A DNA stretch of 64,000 nt from Paenibacillus barcinonensis (GTDB taxonomy: Bacteria > Bacillota > Bacilli > Paenibacillales > Paenibacillaceae). Every line of letters starts with the position of its first letter. Within the stretch, counting starts at the first letter, position 1. The stretch covers positions 116,274 to 180,273 of the forward strand of contig NZ_QJSW01000009.1 of assembly GCF_003217495.1 (NCBI RefSeq). The letters are read 5' to 3'. Positions 63,301 to 64,000 of this stretch are shown here, one piece after another. Made by a program: the position numbers and the translations under genes. A model generated the notes under the pieces. It was not told the origin of the DNA. It did not search any database and saw nothing but the letters and a program-made list of their open reading frames with translations.

Positions 63301-63998
63301 GTCGAAAGTCCTCCTCTATAGATAGCTTCCTGATACACTTGCAGCGTGCGCAGCCCCATTTCTTCCAAAGAACGATGCTGTTCAGCCCAAGCTTTGGCAG
63401 CAGCTCCTACTGCTTTGCGGGTTGCCTGATCCTGAAGCAGCGCCTGTAACAGCTCACTTAGCGAATCGGCATTCTGCGGCGGCACGACCCAGCCTGTGCG
63501 TTCGGGTTCGACCATTTCGGGCATGCCCGCTGTACCGCTTACGATGACGGGCACGCCTGCAAGCTGTGCCTCGGTGACGGAGAAGGGTTGGGTGTCCTGA
63601 AGGCTCGGCTGCACGTAAATATCAGCATGCTTCAGAAAGGAAGGAATATTGTCCAGCTTGCCCCAGAATACGATGTCGGATGTGATACCGGCCTTGGCTG
63701 CCTGATCCCGCAATTCCTCTAACAGAGTGCCTTCTCCCGCAATCCAGCATACCCAATCTGAACGTTTTGTTTTCAGGCGGGCAAGTGCCTGGATTAACAC
63801 ATGCACGCCTTTGATATACTCCAGCCTTCCTGTAAAAGCAATGACCTTTTTACCTGCAGGCGGGCGATGGGGGAATCTGGCCGCCGCGGCTTTGCGATAG
63901 GTTGGCAGATCAACGGCATACGGAATCTGTCTGAATTTGGATGCTGGCACGCCTATATCGGTGAGTGTGCTTTTAATCCAGTGGCTCGACACCAGAAT
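63297..63998 (-). CDS. GT4-family glycosyltransferase, C-terminal part (5' beyond window)
   Basis: At least 234 residues of a GT-B enzyme, open to the window edge. VIAFTGRLEYIKGVHVLIQAL, VCWIAGEGTLLEELRD and VQPSLQDTQPFSVTEAQLAGVPVIVSGTAG form the C-terminal donor-binding lobe, with Q-PFSVTE as its EX7E-type region. The sequence differs clearly from the GT4 at 54667 and has no basic tail in the visible part. The acceptor is not known. Confidence 0.9.
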   Translation of the reverse strand: MLVSSHWIKSTLTDIGVPASKFRQIPYAVDLPTYRKAAAARFPHRPPAGKKVIAFTGRLEYIKGVHVLIQALARLKTKRSDWVCWIAGEGTLLEELRDQAAKAGITSDIVFWGKLDNIPSFLKHADIYVQPSLQDTQPFSVTEAQLAGVPVIVSGTAGMPEMVEPERTGWVVPPQNADSLSELLQALLQDQATRKAVGAAAKAWAEQHRSLEEMGLRTLQVYQEAIYRGGLST

Positions 63999-64000
63999 CA

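Overview
The window reads as chromosome of a spore-forming Firmicute, most likely Paenibacillus. Shine-Dalgarno sequences are strong, and TTG and GTG starts are frequent. The proteins include YheC/YheD and CgeB family members, a thermolysin-type protease, a zinc-independent S14, Zur boxes and an opine-metallophore locus. I saw no rRNA, tRNA, CRISPR array, insertion sequence or phage module.

Layout. 0-4.3 kb: 3' part of a MocR-type regulator whose PLP lysine position is glutamine, an AraC regulator, a 39-residue arginine-rich protein, phosphatidylserine decarboxylase and a YheC/YheD ATP-grasp protein. 4.6-8.6 kb: a 1321-residue protein built of about 90 ten-residue repeats. 8.7-10.3 kb: neutral metalloprotease on the minus strand. 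10.9-17.8 kb: surface glycosylation cluster A (four GT2 enzymes, a nucleotidylyltransferase and a GT-D enzyme), several with long polybasic tails. 18-19.7 kb: AT-rich insert with two exported proteins of unknown function. 19.9-29.7 kb: organosulfur scavenging (thioredoxin-fold protein, two LLM monooxygenases, FMN reductase, ABC importer without an ATPase, LysR regulator, M20 deacylase), resembling the B. subtilis ytmI-ytnM and yxe pathways. 30-41.1 kb: cntKLMABCDFE opine-type zincophore operon plus a second MFS exporter. 41.4-43.3 kb: CobW GTPase, S14 and a DUF3024-like protein, behind the same Zur box as cnt. 43.6-46.6 kb: molybdate regulator, modA and modB. 47.5-50.6 kb: cystine-type ABC importer. 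50.8-61.7 kb: glycosylation cluster B (three small paralogues, a basic Gly/Tyr-repeat protein, two CgeB-like proteins, a GT4, a UDP-deoxyaminosugar route, an SDR and two GT2). 62-64 kb: GNAT acetyltransferase, a membrane-anchored small protein, a 56-residue protein and the C-terminal part of a GT4.

How the genes work together. Two themes dominate. The first is nutrient scavenging: Zur-controlled opine metallophore synthesis, export and re-import, zinc-sparing proteins, organosulfur desulfurisation with a duplicated CymR-like control block, and molybdate and cystine uptake. The second is decoration of a surface, probably the spore surface, by glycosyltransferases that share polybasic tails and a G-[YF]-x-x-G module. 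That module also occurs alone in a 112-residue protein, which I regard as the best candidate for an undescribed targeting or scaffold system.

All functions are inferred from sequence by eye; no database search was run.
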